Shown here: piece by piece, positions 1-15,300 of the stretch
Position numbering within the stretch: position 1 is the first letter of the stretch
How the letters are laid out: every line of letters begins with the position of its first letter
Source: Archivesica marissinica
Lineage: Eukaryota; Mollusca; Bivalvia; Venerida; Vesicomyidae
Length of the DNA: 64,000 bases
Assembly (NCBI GenBank): GCA_014843695.1
Contig: CM026391.1
Coordinates: 37,633,515-37,697,514, forward strand
Reading direction: 5' to 3'
The notes under the pieces: generated by a model
What the model saw: the letters and a program-made list of their open reading frames with translations, nothing else
The model's database searches: none
What the model was told of the DNA's origin: nothing
Program-made: the position numbers and the translations under genes

Positions 1-3000
1 GTGTACAGTATGTGTTACCATGCCGTGTGTATAGTATGTGTTACTATACCTTGTGTACAGTATGTGTTACCATGCCTTGTGTACAGTATTTGTTACCATG
101 CCGTGTGTACAGTATGTGTTATCATGCCTTGTGTACAGTATGTGTTACCATACCTTTTGTACAGTATGTGTTACCATGCCGTGTGTACAGTATGTGTTAC
201 AATGCCTTGTGTACAGTATGTGTTACCATACCATGTGTACAGTATGTGTTACCATACCTTGTGTACATTATGTGTTACCGTACCTTGTGCACAGTATGTG
301 TTACCATGCCTTGTGTACAGTATGTGTTACCATGCCGTGTGTACAGTATGTGTTACATGCCGTATGTACAGTATGTGTTACCATTCCTTGTGTACAGTAT
401 GTGTTACCATACCTTGTGTACAGTATGTGTTACCATACCTTGTGTACAGTAAGTGTTACCATACCTTGTGTACAGTATGTGTTACCATACCTTGTGTACA
501 GTATGTGTTACCATGCCTTGTGTACAGCATGTGTTACCATGCTGTGTGTACAGTATGTGTTACTAGGCCGTATGTACAGTATGTGTTACTATACCGTGTG
601 TACAGTATGTGTTACCATGCCGTGTGTACAGTATGTGTTACCATGCCGTGTGTACAGTATGTGTTACCATACCTTGTGTACAGTATGTGTTACCATGCCT
701 TGTGCACAGTATGTGTTACCATACATTGTATACAGTATGTGTTACCATGCCGTGTGTACAGTACGTGTTACCATGCCTTGTGTACATTATGTGTTACCAT
801 GCCTTGTGTACAGTATGTGTTACATTGCCGTGTGTACAGTATGTGTTACCATGCCTTGTGTTCAGTATGTGTTACCATGCCTTGTGTAAAGTATGTGTTA
901 CCATGCCTTGCGTACAGTATGTGTTACCATGCCGTGTGTACAGTATGTGTTACGATACATTGTGTACAGTATGTGTTCCCAAGCCTTGCGTACAGTATGT
1001 GTTACCATACCTTGTGTACATTATGTGTTACCATGCCGTCTGTACAGTAAGTGTTACCATGCCTTGTGTACAGTATGTGTTATCGTACTTTGTGTACAGT
1101 ATGTGTTACCATGCCGTGTGTACAGTATGTGTTACCATACATTGTGTACAGTATGTGTTACCAAGCCTTGCGTACAGTATGTGTTACCATGCCGTGTGTA
1201 CAGTATGTGATACCATAACATGTGTACAGTATGTGTTACCAGGCCGTCTGTACAGTATGTGTTACCATGCCGTCTGTACAGTATGTGCTACCATGCCGTC
1301 TGTACAGTCTGTGTTACCATGCCGCCTGTACAGTATGTGTTACCATGCCGTGTGTACAGTATGTGTTACTATGCCGTGTGTATAGTATGTGTTACCATAC
1401 CTTGTGTACAGTATGCGTTACCATGCCTTGTGTACAGTATGTGTTACCGTACCTTGTGTACAGTATTTGTTACCATGCCGTGTGTACAGTATGTGTTACC
1501 ATGCCTTGTGTACAGTATGTGTAACCATACCTTTTGTACAGTATGTGTTACAATGCCGTGTGTACAGTATGTGTTACAATGCCTTGTGTACAGTATGTGT
1601 TACCATACCTTGTGTGTACAGTATGTGTTGCCATACCTTGTGTACAGTATGTGTTACCGAACCTTGTGCACAGTATGTGTTACCATGCCTTGTGTACAGT
1701 ATGTGTTACTATGCCGTGTGTACAGTATGTGTTACATGCCGTATGTACAGTATGTGTTACCATACCTTGTGTACAGTATGTGTTACCATACCTTGTGTAC
1801 AGTATGTGTTATCATACCTTGTGTACAGTATGTGTTACCATACCTTGTGTACAGTATGTGTTACCATACCTTGTGTACAGTATGTGTTACCATGCCTTGT
1901 GTATAGTATGTGTTACCATAACTTGTGTACAGTATGTGTTACCATGCCTTGTGTACAGTATGTGTTACCATACCTTGTGTACAGTATGTGTTACCATGCC
2001 TTGTGTACAGTATGTGTTACCATACCTTGTGTACAGTATGTGTTACCATACCTTGTGCATAGTATGTGTTACCATACCTTGTGTACAGCATGTGTTACCA
2101 TGCTGTGTGTACAGTATGTGTTACCATGCCTTGTGTACAGTATGTGTTACTATGCCGTGTGTATAGTATGTGTTACCATGCCGTGTGTACAGTATGTGTT
2201 ACCATGCCGTGTGTACTGTATGTGTTACCATACCTTGTGTATAGTATGTGTTACCATGCCTTGTGCACAGTATGTGTTACCATACATTGTGTACAGTATG
2301 TGTTACCATGCCGTGAGTACAGTATGTGTTACCATGCCTTGTGTACAGTATGTGTTACCATGCCGAGTGTACAGTATGTGTTACCATACATTGTGTACAG
2401 TATGTGTTACCAAGCCTTGCGTACAGTATGTGTTACCATGCCATGTGTACAGTATGTGATACCATACCTTGTGTTCAGTATGTGTTACCATGCCTTGCGT
2501 ACATTATGTGTTACCATGCCGTGTGTACAGTATGTGTTACCATGCCGTTTGTACAGTATGTGTTACCATGCCTTGTGTACAGTATGTGTTACCGTACCTT
2601 GTGTACATTATGTGTTACCATGCCGTCTGTACAATATGTGTTACCATGCCGTCCGTACAGTATGTGTTACCATGCCTTGTGTACAGTATGTGTTACCATA
2701 CCTTGTGTTAAGTATGGGTTACCATACCTTGTGTACAGTATGTGTTACCATGCCTTGTGTACAGTATGTGTTACCATGCCATGTTTACAGTATGTGTTAC
2801 CATGCCGTGTGTACAGTATGAGTTACCATGCCTTGTGTACAGTATGTGTTACCATGCCATGTTTACAGAATGTGTTACCATGCCGTATGTACAGTATGTG
2901 TTACCATACCTTGTGTACAGTATGTGTTACCATACCTTGTGTACATTATGAGTTACCATACCCTGTGTACAGTATGTTTTACCGTACCTTGTGCACATTA

Positions 3001-4855
3001 TGTGTTACCATGCCTTGTGTACAGTATGAGTTACCATGCCTTGCGTACAGTATGCGATACCATACAGTGTGTACAGTATGTGTTACCATGCCTTGTGTAC
3101 AGTATGAGTTACCATGCCTTGCGTACAGTATGCGATACCATACAGTGTGTACAGTATGTGTTACCATGCCTTGTGAACACTATGTGTTACCATACCTTGT
3201 GTACAGTATGTGTTACCATGCATTGCGTACAGTATGTGTTACCATACCTTGTGTACAGTATGTGCTACCATGCCTTGTGTTCAGTATGTGTTACCATGCA
3301 TTGTGTACAGTATGTGTTACCATACCTTGTGTACAGTATGTGTTACCATGCCGTGTGTACAGTATGTGTTACCATGCCGTGTGTACAGCATGTGTTACCA
3401 TGCCTAGTGTACAGTATGTGTAACCATGTCGTGTGTACAGCATGTGTTAACATGCCATGTGCATAGCATGTGTGACCATGTCGTGTGTACAGTATTTGTT
3501 ACCATGTAGTTTGTACAGCATGTGTTACCCTGCCGTGTGTACAATATGTGTTACCATGCCGTGTGTACAGTATGTGTTACCATGCCTTGTGTACAGTATG
3601 TGCTACACTGCCGTATATACAGTATGTGTTACCATGCCATTTTACAGTATGTGTTACCATGCCTTGTGTACATTATGTGTTACCATGCCATGTTTACAGT
3701 ATGTGTTACCATGCCGTGTTTACAGTATGTGTTACCATGCCTTGTGTACAGTATGTGTTACCATGCCATGTGTAAAGTATGTGTTACCATCCATTGTGTA
3801 CAGTATGTGTTACCATGCATTGTGTACAGTATGTGTTACCATGCCATGTTTACAGTATGTGTTACCATGCCGTGTGTACAGTATGAGTTACCATGCCTTG
3901 TGTACAGTATGTGTTACCATGCCATGTTTACAGTATGTGTTACCATGCCGTGTGTACAGTATGTGTTACCATACCTTGTGTACAGTATGTGTTACCATAC
4001 CTTGTGTACATTATGTGTTACCATACCCTGTGTACAGTATGTGTTACCGTACCTTGTGCACAGTATGTGTTACCATGCGTTGTGTACAGTATGTGTTACC
4101 ATGCCTTGTGTACAGTATGTGTTAACATGCCTTGCGTACAGTATGCGATACCATACAGTGTGCACAGTATGTGTTACCATGCCTTGTGAACACTATGTGT
4201 TACCATGCATTGTGTTTAGTATGTGGTACCATAACTTGTGTACAGTATGTGTTACCATACCTTGTGTACAGTATGTGTTACCATGCCTTGTGTACAGTAT
4301 GTGTTACCATACCTTGTGTACAGTATGTGCTACCATGCCTTGTGTTCAGTATGTGTTACCATGCATTGTGTACAGTATGTGTTACCATACCTTGTGTACA
4401 GTATGTGTTACCATGCCGTGTGCACAGTATGTGTTACCATGCCGTGTGTACAGCATGTGTTACCATGCCTTGTGTACAGTATGTGTAACCATGTCGTGTG
4501 TACAGCATGTGTTAACATACCGTGTGTATAGCATGTGTGACCATGTCGTGTGTACAGTATTTGTTACCATGTCGTTTGTACAGCATGTGTTACCCTGCCG
4601 TGTGTACAGTATGTGTTACCATGCCGTGTGTACAGTATGTGTTACCATGCCTTGTGTACATTATGTGTTACACTGCCGTATATACAGTATGTGTTACCAT
4701 GCCTTTTTACAGTATGAGTTACCATGCCTTGTGTACATTATGTGTTACCATGCCATGTTTACAGTATGTGTTACCATGCCGTGTGTACAGTATGTGTTAC
4801 CATGCCTTGTGTACAGTATGTGTTACCATGCCATGTTTACAGTATGTGTTACCAT

Positions 4856-6560
4856 GCCGTTTGTACAGTATGTGTTACCGTACCTTGTGTACAGTATTTG
4901 TTACCATGCCGTGTGTACAGTATGTGTTATCATGCCTTGTGTACAGTATGTGTTACCATATATTTTGTACAGTATGTGTTACCATGCCGTGTGTACAGTA
5001 TGTGTTACAATGCCTTGTGTACAGTATGTGTTATCATACCTTGTGTACAGTATGTGTTACCATACCTTGTGTACAGTATGTGTTACCATACCCTGTGTAC
5101 AGTATGTGTTACCGTACCTTGTGCACAGTATGTTTTACCATGCCTTGTGTACAGTATGTGTTACAATGCCGTGTGTACAGTAGGTGTTACATGCCCTATG
5201 TACAGTATGTTGTACCATAACTTGTGTACAGTATGTGTTACCATACATTGCGTACAGTATGTGTTACCATACCTTGTGTACAGTATGTGTTACCATACCT
5301 TGTGTACAGTATGTGTTACCATGCCTTGTGTACAGCATGTGTTACCAAGATGTGTATACAGTATGTGTTACCATGCCGTATGTATAGTATGTGTTACTAT
5401 GCCGTGTGTACAGTATGTGTTACCATGCCGTGTGTACAGTATGTGTTACCATGCCGTGTGTACAGTATGTGTTACCATATCTTGTGTACAGTATGTGTTA
5501 CCATGCCTTGTGCACAGTATGTGTTACCATACATTGTGTACAGTATGTGTTACCATGCCGTATGTACAGTATGTGTTACCATGCCTTGTGTACAGTATGT
5601 GTTACCATACATTGTGTACAGTATGTGTTACCAAGCCTTGCGTACAGTATGTGTTACCATGCCGTGTGTACAGTATGTGATACTATACCTTGTGTACAGT
5701 ATGTGTTACCATGCCGTCTGTACAGTATGTGTTACCATGCCTTGTGTACAGTATGTGTTACCGTACTTTGTGTACAGTAAGTGTTACCATGCCGTCTGTA
5801 CAGTATGTGTTACCATGCCGTCCGTACAGTATGTGTTACCATGCCTTGTGTTCAGTATGATTTACCATACCTTGTGTACAGTATGTGTTACCATGCCGTG
5901 TGTACAGTATGTGTTACCATGCCGTCTGTACAGTATGTGTTACTATGCCGTCTGTACAGTATGTGTTACCATGCCGTCTGTACAGTATGTGTTACCATGC
6001 CGTCTGTACAGTATGTGTTACCATGCCGTCTGTACAGTATGTGTTACCATGCCGTCTGTACAGTCTGTGTTACCATGCCGTCTGTACAGCATGTGTTACC
6101 ATGCGGTCTGTACAGTATGTGTTACCATGCCGTGTGTACAGTATGTGTTATGATGCCGTGTGTATAATATGTGTTACCATACCTTGTGTTCAGTATGTGT
6201 TACCATGCCTTGTGTACAGTATGTGTTACCGAACCTTGTGTACAGTATTTGTTACCATGCCGTGTGTACATTATGTGTTATCATGCCTTGTGTACAGTAT
6301 GTGTTACACGCCGTATGTACAATATGTGTTACCATACCTTGTGTACAGTATGTGTTACCATACCTTTTGTACAGTAAGTGTTACCATGCCGTGTGTACAG
6401 TATGTGTTACAATGCCTTGTGTACAGTATGTGTTACCATACCTTGTGTACAGTATGTGTTACCATACCTTGTGTACAGTATGTGTTACCATACCTTGTGT
6501 ACAGTATGTGTTACCATACCTTGTGTACAGTATTTGTTACCGTGCCTTGTGCACAGTATG
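4856..6560 (+). repeat. higher-order block A, first copy, in the 26-bp array
   Basis: An ordered series of variant units that recurs 2676 to 2673 bp downstream (about 103 units). Landmarks include a TTTGTACAG unit, a run of CAGTATTTG and ATATTTTGTAC variants near 4960, a short unit near 5189 whose counterpart is near 7865, and a cluster of GTCTGTACAG units around 5960-6110. Translations of the two copies differ at only a few residues. This marks segmental amplification of many units at once. Edges are approximate. Confidence 0.7.
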
Positions 6561-7531
6561 TGTTACCATGCCTTGTGTACAGTATGTGTTACCATGCCGT
6601 GTGTACAGTATGTGTTACCATGCCGTGTGTACAGTATGTGTTACCATACCTTGTGTACAGTATGTGTTACCATACCTTGTGTACAGTATGTGTTACCATA
6701 CCTTGTGTACAGTATGTGTTACCATGCCTTGTGTACAGTATTTGTTACCATACCTTGTGTAGAGTATTTGTTACCATGCTTTGTGTACAGTATGTGTTAC
6801 CATACCTTGTGTACAGTATGTGTTACCATGCCTTGTGTACAGTATGTGTTACCATACCTTGTGTACAGTATGTGTTACCATGCCTTGTGTACAGTATGTG
6901 TTACCATGCGGTGTGTACAGTATGTGTTACCATACATTGTGTACAGTATGTGTTAACATACCTTGTGTACAGTATGTGTTACCATGCCTTGTGTACAGTA
7001 TGTGTTACCATACATTTTGTACAGTATGTGTTACCATACCTTGTGTACAGTATGTGTTACCATGCCTTGTGTACAGTATGTGTTACCATGCCGTGTGTAC
7101 ATTATGTGTTACCATGCCGTCTGTACAGTATGTGTTACCATGTCGTCTGTACAGTATGTGTTACCATGCCGTCTGTACAGTATGTGTTACCATGCCGTCT
7201 GTACAGTCTGTGTTACCATGCCGTCTGTACAGCATGTGTTACCATGCCGTCTGTACAGTATGTGTTACCATGCCGTGTGTACAGTATGTGTTACCTTGCA
7301 TTGTGTAGAGTATGTGTTACCATACCTTGTGTACAGCATGTGTTACCATACCTTGTGTACAGTATGTGTTACCATGCTGTGTGTACAGTATGTGTTACCA
7401 TGCCGTCTGTACAATATGTGTTACCATGCCGTCTGTATTGTATGTGTTACCATGCCGTCTGTACAGTATGTGTTACCATGCCGTCTGTACAGTCTGTGTT
7501 ACCATGCCGTCTGTACAGCATGTGTTACCAT

Positions 7532-9235
7532 GCCGTTTGTACAGTATGTGCTACCGTACCTTGTGTACAGTATTTGTTACCATGCCGTGTGTACAGTATG
7601 TGTTATCATGCCTTGTGTACAGTATGTGTTACCATATATTTTGTACAGTATGTGTTACCATGCCGTGTGTACAGTATGTGTTACAATGCCTTGTGTACAG
7701 TATGTGTTATCATACCTTGTGTACAGTATATGTTACCATACCTTGTGTACAGTATGTGTTACCATACCCTGTGTACAGTATGTGTTACCGTACCTTGTGC
7801 ACAGTATGTTTTACCATGCCTTGTGTACAGTATGTGTTACAATGCCGTGTGTACAGTAGGTGTTACATGCCCTATGTACAGTATGTTGTACCATACCTTG
7901 TGTACAGTATGTGTTACCATACATTGCGTACAGTATGTGTTACCATACCTTGTGTACAGTATGTGTTACCATACCTTGTGTACAGTATGTGTTACCATGC
8001 CTTGTGTACAGCATGTGTTACCATGCTGTGTATACAGTATGTGTTACCATGCCGTATGTATAGTATGTGTTACTATGCCGTGTGTACAGTATGTGTTACC
8101 ATGCCGTGTGTACAGTATGTGTTACCATGCCGTGTGTACAGTATGTGTTACCATATCTTGTGTACAGTATGTGTTATGCCTTGTGTACAGTATGTGTTAC
8201 CATGCCTTGTGTACAGTATGTGTTACCATGCCGTATGTACAGTATGTGTTACCATGCCTTGTGTACAGTATGTGTTACCATACATTGTGTACAGTATGTG
8301 TTACCAAGCCTTGCGTACAGTATGTGTTACCATGCCGTGTGTACAGTATGTGATACTATACCTTGTGTACAGTATGTGTTACCATGCCGTCTGTACAGTA
8401 TGTGTTACCATGCCTTGTGTACAGTATGTGTTACCGTACTTTGTGTACAGTAAGTGTTACCATGCCGTCTGTACAGTATGTGTTACCATGCCGTCCGTAC
8501 AGTATGTGTTACCATGCCTTGTGTTCAATATGTGTTACCATACCTTGTGTACATTATGTGTTACCATGCCGTGTGTACAGTATGTGTTACCATGCCGTCT
8601 GTACAGTATGTGTTACTATGCCGTCTGTACAGTATGTGTTACCATGCCGTCTGTACAGTATGTGTTACCATGCCGTCTGTACAGTATATGTTACCATGCC
8701 GTCTGTACAGTATGTGTTACCATGCCGTCTGTACAGTCTGTGTTACCATGCCGTCTGTACAGCATGTGTTACCATGCGGTCTGTACAGTATGTGTTACCA
8801 TGCCGTTTGTACAGTATGTGTGACGATGCCGTGTGTATAATATGTGTTACCATACCTTGTGTTCAGTATGTGTTACCATGCCTTGTGTACAGTATGTGTT
8901 ACCGAACCTTGTGTACAGTATTTGTTACCATGCCGTGTGTACAGTATGTGTTATCATGCCTTGTGTACAGTATGTGTTACACGCCGTATGTACAATATGT
9001 GTTACCATACCTTGTGTACAGTATGTGTTACCATACCTTTTGTACAGTATGTGTTACCATGCCGTGTGTACAGTATGTGTTACAATGCCTTGTGTACAGT
9101 ATGTGTTACCAGACCTTGTGTACAGTATGTGTTACCATACCTTGTGTACAGTATGTGTTACCATACCTTGTGTACAGTATGTGTTACCATACCTTGTGTA
9201 CAGTATTTGTTACCGTGCCTTGTGCACAGTATGTG
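7532..9235 (+). repeat. higher-order block A, second copy
   Basis: Counterpart of 4856-6560. The offset falls from 2676 to 2673 bp because the unit near 8175 has lost 3 bp. It keeps the same order of variant units with scattered substitutions, so it is an older duplication than the 2883-bp one that partly overlaps it. Confidence 0.7.
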
Positions 9236-9464
9236 TTACCATGCCTTGTGTACAGTATGTGTTACCATGCCTTGTGTACAGTATGTGTTACCATGCCGTG
9301 TGTACAGTATGTGTTACACGCCGTATGTACAGTATGTGTTACCATACCGTGTGTACAGTATGTGTTACCATACCTTGTGTACAGTATGTGTTACCATACC
9401 TTGTGTACAGTATGTGTTACCATACCTTGTGTACAGTATGTGTTACCATGCCTTGTGTACAGTA
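8327..9464 (+). repeat. higher-order block B, first copy (2883-bp offset)
   Basis: This stretch recurs 2883 bp downstream (111 units, three of them 25 bp long). I saw no difference between the copies in the parts compared, including the 128-codon open frames at 8454 and 11337. Marker units include a CAGTATATG variant near 8690, the CATGCGGTC unit near 8775 and the GTGTGACGATG unit near 8820. Confidence 0.8.
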
Positions 9465-11209
9465 TGTGTTACCATGCCGTGTGTACAGTATGTGTTACAT
9501 GCCCTGTGTACAGTATGTTTTACCATACCTTGTGTACAGTATGTGTTACCATACATTGTGTACAGTATGTGTTACCATACCTTGTGTACAGTATGTGTTA
9601 CCATACCTTGTGTACAGTATGTGTTACCATGCCTTGTGTACAGTATGTGTTACCATACTTTGTGTACAGTATGTGTTACCATGCCTTGTGTACAGTATGT
9701 GTTACCATGCCTTGTGTACAGTATGTGTTACCATGCCGTGTGTACAGTATGTGTTACCATGCCGTGTGTACAGTATGTGTTACCATGCCGTGTGTACATT
9801 ATGTGTTACCATGCCGTCTGTACAGTATGTGTTACCATGTCGTCTGTACAGTATGTGTTACCATGCCGTCTGTACAGTATGTGTTACCATGCCGTCTGTA
9901 CAGTCTGTGTTACCATGCCGTCTGTACAGCATGTGTTACCATGCCGTCTGTACAGTATGTGTTACCATGCCGTGTGTACAGTATGTGTTACCTTGCATTG
10001 TGTACAGTATGTGTTACCATACCTTGTGTACAGCATGTGTTACCATACCTTGTGTACATTATGTGTTACCATACCTTGTGTACAGTATGTGTTACCATAC
10101 CTTGTGTACAGTATGTGTTACCATGCTGTGTGTACAGTATGTGTTACCATGCTGTCTGTACAATATGTGTTACCATGCCGTATGTACTGTATGTGTTACC
10201 ATGCCGTCTGTACAGTATGTGTTACCATGCCGTCTGTACAGTCTGTGTTACCATGCTGTCTGTACAGCATGTGCTACCATGCCGTCTGTACAGTATGTGC
10301 TACCATGCCGTGTGTACAGTATGTGTTACCATGCCGTGTGTATAGTATGTGTTACCATACCTTGTGTACAGTATGTGTTACCATGCCTTGTGTACAGTAT
10401 TTGTTACCGAACCTTGTGTACAGTATTTGTTACCATGCCGTGTGTACAGTATGTGTTATCATGCCTTGTGTACAGTATGTGTTACCATGCCTTGCGTACA
10501 GTATGTGTTACCATGCCGTCTGTACAGCATGTGTTACCATGCCGTCTGTACAGTATGTGTTACCATGCCGTGTGTACAGTATGTGTTACCATACGCTGTG
10601 TACAGTATGTGTTACCATGCATTGTGTACAGTATGTGTTACCATACCTTGTGTACTATATGTGTTACCAAGCCTTGCGTACAGTATGTCTTACCATGCCG
10701 TCTGTACAGTATGTGTTACCATGCCTTGTGTACAGTATGTGTTACCGTACTTTGTGTACAGTATGTGTTACCATGCCGTCTGTACAGTATGTGTTACCAT
10801 GCCTTGTGTTCAGTATGTGTTACCATGCCTTGTGTAAAGTATGTGTTACCATGCTTTGCGTACAGTATGTGTTACCATGCCGTGTGTACAGTATGTGTTA
10901 CCATACATTGTGTACAGTATGTGTTACCAAGCATTGTGTACAGTATGTGTTACCATGCCGTTTGTACAGTATGTGATACCATACCTTGTGTACAGTATGT
11001 GTTACCATGCCGTCTGTACCTTATGTGTTACCATGCCTTGTGTACAGTATGTGTTACCGTAACTTGTGTACAGTATGTGTTACCATGCCGTGTGTATAGT
11101 ATGTGTTACCATACCTTGTGTACAGTATGTGTTACCATGCATTGTGTACAGTATGTGTTACCATACCTTGCGTACAGCATGTGTTACCATACCTTGTGTA
11201 CAGTATTTG

Positions 11210-12347
11210 TTACCATGCCGTGTGTACAGTATGTGATACTATACCTTGTGTACAGTATGTGTTACCATGCCGTCTGTACAGTATGTGTTACCATGCCTTG
11301 TGTACAGTATGTGTTACCGTACTTTGTGTACAGTAAGTGTTACCATGCCGTCTGTACAGTATGTGTTACCATGCCGTCCGTACAGTATGTGTTACCATGC
11401 CTTGTGTTCAATATGTGTTACCATACCTTGTGTACATTATGTGTTACCATGCCGTGTGTACAGTATGTGTTACCATGCCGTCTGTACAGTATGTGTTACT
11501 ATGCCGTCTGTACAGTATGTGTTACCATGCCGTCTGTACAGTATGTGTTACCATGCCGTCTGTACAGTATATGTTACCATGCCGTCTGTACAGTATGTGT
11601 TACCATGCCGTCTGTACAGTCTGTGTTACCATGCCGTCTGTACAGCATGTGTTACCATGCGGTCTGTACAGTATGTGTTACCATGCCGTTTGTACAGTAT
11701 GTGTGACGATGCCGTGTGTATAATATGTGTTACCATACCTTGTGTTCAGTATGTGTTACCATGCCTTGTGTACAGTATGTGTTACCGAACCTTGTGTACA
11801 GTATTTGTTACCATGCCGTGTGTACAGTATGTGTTATCATGCCTTGTGTACAGTATGTGTTACACGCCGTATGTACAATATGTGTTACCATACCTTGTGT
11901 ACAGTATGTGTTACCATACCTTTTGTACAGTATGTGTTACCATGCCGTGTGTACAGTATGTGTTACAATGCCTTGTGTACAGTATGTGTTACCAGACCTT
12001 GTGTACAGTATGTGTTACCATACCTTGTGTACAGTATGTGTTACCATACCTTGTGTACAGTATGTGTTACCATACCTTGTGTACAGTATTTGTTACCGTG
12101 CCTTGTGCACAGTATGTGTTACCATGCCTTGTGTACAGTATGTGTTACCATGCCTTGTGTACAGTATGTGTTACCATGCCGTGTGTACAGTATGTGTTAC
12201 ACGCCGTATGTACAGTATGTGTTACCATACCGTGTGTACAGTATGTGTTACCATACCTTGTGTACAGTATGTGTTACCATACCTTGTGTACAGTATGTGT
12301 TACCATACCTTGTGTACAGTATGTGTTACCATGCCTTGTGTACAGTA
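11210..12347 (+). repeat. higher-order block B, second copy
   Basis: Near-identical to 8327-9464. Identity stops at about 12348, after which the unit order instead follows about 6741 onwards (GTGTAGAG unit, TATTTG unit, CATGCTTTG unit, CATGCGGTG unit). The boundary looks like a recombination or unequal-exchange junction between two earlier copies. An assembly switch inside the repeat gives the same picture. Confidence 0.75.
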
Positions 12348-15300
12348 TTTGTTACCATACCTTGTGTAGAGTATTTGTTACCATGCTTTGTGTACAGTAT
12401 GTGTTACCATACCTTGTGTACAGTATGTGTTACCATGCCTTGTGTACAGTATGTGTTACCATACCTTGTGTACAGTATGTGTTACCATGCCTTGTGTACA
12501 GTATGTGTTACCATGCGGTGTGTACAGTATGTGTTACCATACATTGTGTACAGTATGTGTTAACATACCTTGTGTACAGTATGTGTTACCATACATTTTG
12601 TACAGTATGTGTTACCATACCTTGTGTACAGTATGTGTTACCATGCCTTGTGTACAGTATGTGTTACCATGCCGTGTGTACATTATGTGTTACCATGCCG
12701 TCTGTACAGTATGTGTTACCATGTCGTCTGTACAGTATGTGTTACCATGCCGTCTGTACAGTATGTGTTACCATGCCGTCTGTACAGTCTGTGTTACCAT
12801 GCCGTCTGTACAGCATGTGTTACCATGCCGTCTGTACAGTATGTGTTACCATGCCGTGTGTACAGTATGTGTTACCTTGCATTGTGTACAGTATGTGTTA
12901 CCATACCTTGTGTACAGCATGTGTTACCATACCTTGTGTACAGTATGTGTTACCATGCCTTGTGTACAGTATGTGTTACCATACCTTGTGTACAGTATGT
13001 GTTACCATGCTGTGTGTACAGTATGTGTTACCATGCTGTCTGTACAATATGTGTTACCATGCCGTGTGTACTGTATGTGTTACCATGCCGTCTGTACAGT
13101 ATGTGTTACCATGCCGTGTGTACAGTCTGTGTTACCATGCCGTGTGTACAGCATGTGTTACCATGCCGTGTGTACAGTATGTGTTACCATGCCGTGTGTA
13201 CAGTATGTGTTACCATGCCGTGTGTACAGTATGTGTTACCATGCCGTGTGTACAGTATGTGTTACCATGCCTTGTGTACAGTATGTGTTACCATGCCGTG
13301 TGTACAGTATGTGTTACCATGCCTTGTGTACAGTATGTGTTACCATGCCTTGTGTACAGTATGTGTTACCATGCCGTGTGTACAGTATGTGTTACCATGC
13401 CTTGTGTACAGTATGTGTTACCATGCCGTGTGTACAGTATGTGTTACCATACCGTGTGTACAGTATGTGTTACCATGCCTTGTGTACAGTATGTGTTACC
13501 ATGCCGTGTGTACAGTATGTGTTACCATGCCTTGTGTACAGTATGTTTTACCATGCCGTGTGTACAGTATGTGTTACCATGCCTTGTGTACAGTATGTGT
13601 TACCATGCCTTGTGTACAGTATGTGTTACCATGCCGTGTGTACAGTATGTGTTACCATGCCGTGTGTACAGTATGTGTTACCATGCCTTGTGTACAGTAT
13701 GTGTTACCATGCCTTGTGTACAGTATGTGTTACCATGCCGTGTGTACAGTATGTGTTACCATGCCGTGTGTACAGTATGTGTTACCATACATTGTGTACA
13801 GTATGTGTTACCAGCATTGTGTACAGTATGTGTTACCATGCCGTGTGTACAGTATGTGTTACCATGCCGTCTGTACCTTATGTGTTACCATGCCTTGTGT
13901 ACAGTATGTGTTACCGTAACTTGTGTACAGTATGTGTTACCATGCCGTGTGTATAGTATGTGTTACCATACCTTGTGTACAGTATGTGTTACCATGCATT
14001 GTGTACAGTATGTGTTACCATACCTTGCGTACAGCATGTGTTACCATACCTTGTGTACAGTATTTGTTACCATGCCGTGTGTACAGTATGTGTTACCATA
14101 CCTTGTGTACAGTATGTGTTACCATACCTTGTGTACAGTATGTGTTACCATACCTTTTGTACAGTATGTGTTACCATACCTTGTGTACAGTATGTGTTAC
14201 CATACCTTGTGTACAGTATGTGTTACCATGCCGTGTGTACAGTATGTGTTACCATGTCGTCTGTACAGTATGTGTTACCATGCCGTCTGTACAGTCTGTG
14301 TTACCATGCCGTCTGTACAGCATGTGTTACCATGCCGTCTGTACAGTATGTGTTACCATGCCGTGTGTACAGTATGTGTTACCATATCTTGTGTACCGTA
14401 TGTGTTACCATGCATTGTGAACAGTATGTGTTACCATACCTTGTGTACAGCATGTGTTACCATACCTTGTGTACAGTATGTGTTACCATACCTTGTGTAC
14501 AGTATGTGTTGCCATACCTTGTGTACAGTATGTGTTACCATGCCGTGTGTACACTATGTGTTACCATGCCGTCTGTACAGTATGTGTTACCATGCAGTCT
14601 GTACAGTATGTGTTACCATGCCGTATGTACAGTATGTGTTACCATGCCGTCTGTACAGTATGTGTTACCATGCCGTCTGTACAGTCTGTGTTACCATGCC
14701 GTCTGTACAGCATGTGCTACCATGCCTTCTGTACAGTATGTGTTACCATGCCGTGTGTACAGTATGTGTTACCATGCCGTGTGTATAGTATGTGTTACCA
14801 TACCTTGTGTACAGTATGTGTTACCATGCCTTGTGTACAGTATGTGTTACCGAACCTTGTGTACAGTATTTGTTACCATGCCGTGTGTACAGTATGTGTT
14901 ATCATGCCTTGTGTACATTATGTGTTACTATACATTTTGTACAGTATGTGTTACCATGCCATGTGTACAATATGTGTTACAATGCCTTGTGTACAGTATG
15001 TGTTACCATACCTTGTGTACAGTATGTGTTACCATACCTTGTGTACAGTATTTGTTACAGTGCCTTGTGCACAGTATGTGTTACCATGCCTTGTGTACAG
15101 TATGTGTTACCATGCCGTGTATACAGTATGTGTTACACGCCGTATGTACAGTATGTGTTACCATACCTTGTTTACAGTATGTGTTACCATACCTTGTGTA
15201 CAGTATGTGTTACCATACCTTGTGTTCAGTATGTGTTACCATACCTTGTGTACAGTATGTGTTACCATACCTTGTGTACAGTATGTGTTACCATACCTTG

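Noticed and set aside
11246..14788. An 1180-codon open reading frame, and dozens of similar long frames in the 26-bp arrays, as protein genes
   Set aside because: All three frames of the same strand are open over the same DNA, the period is the DNA repeat period, and there is no domain, intron or start context. They follow from a stop-free tandem unit.
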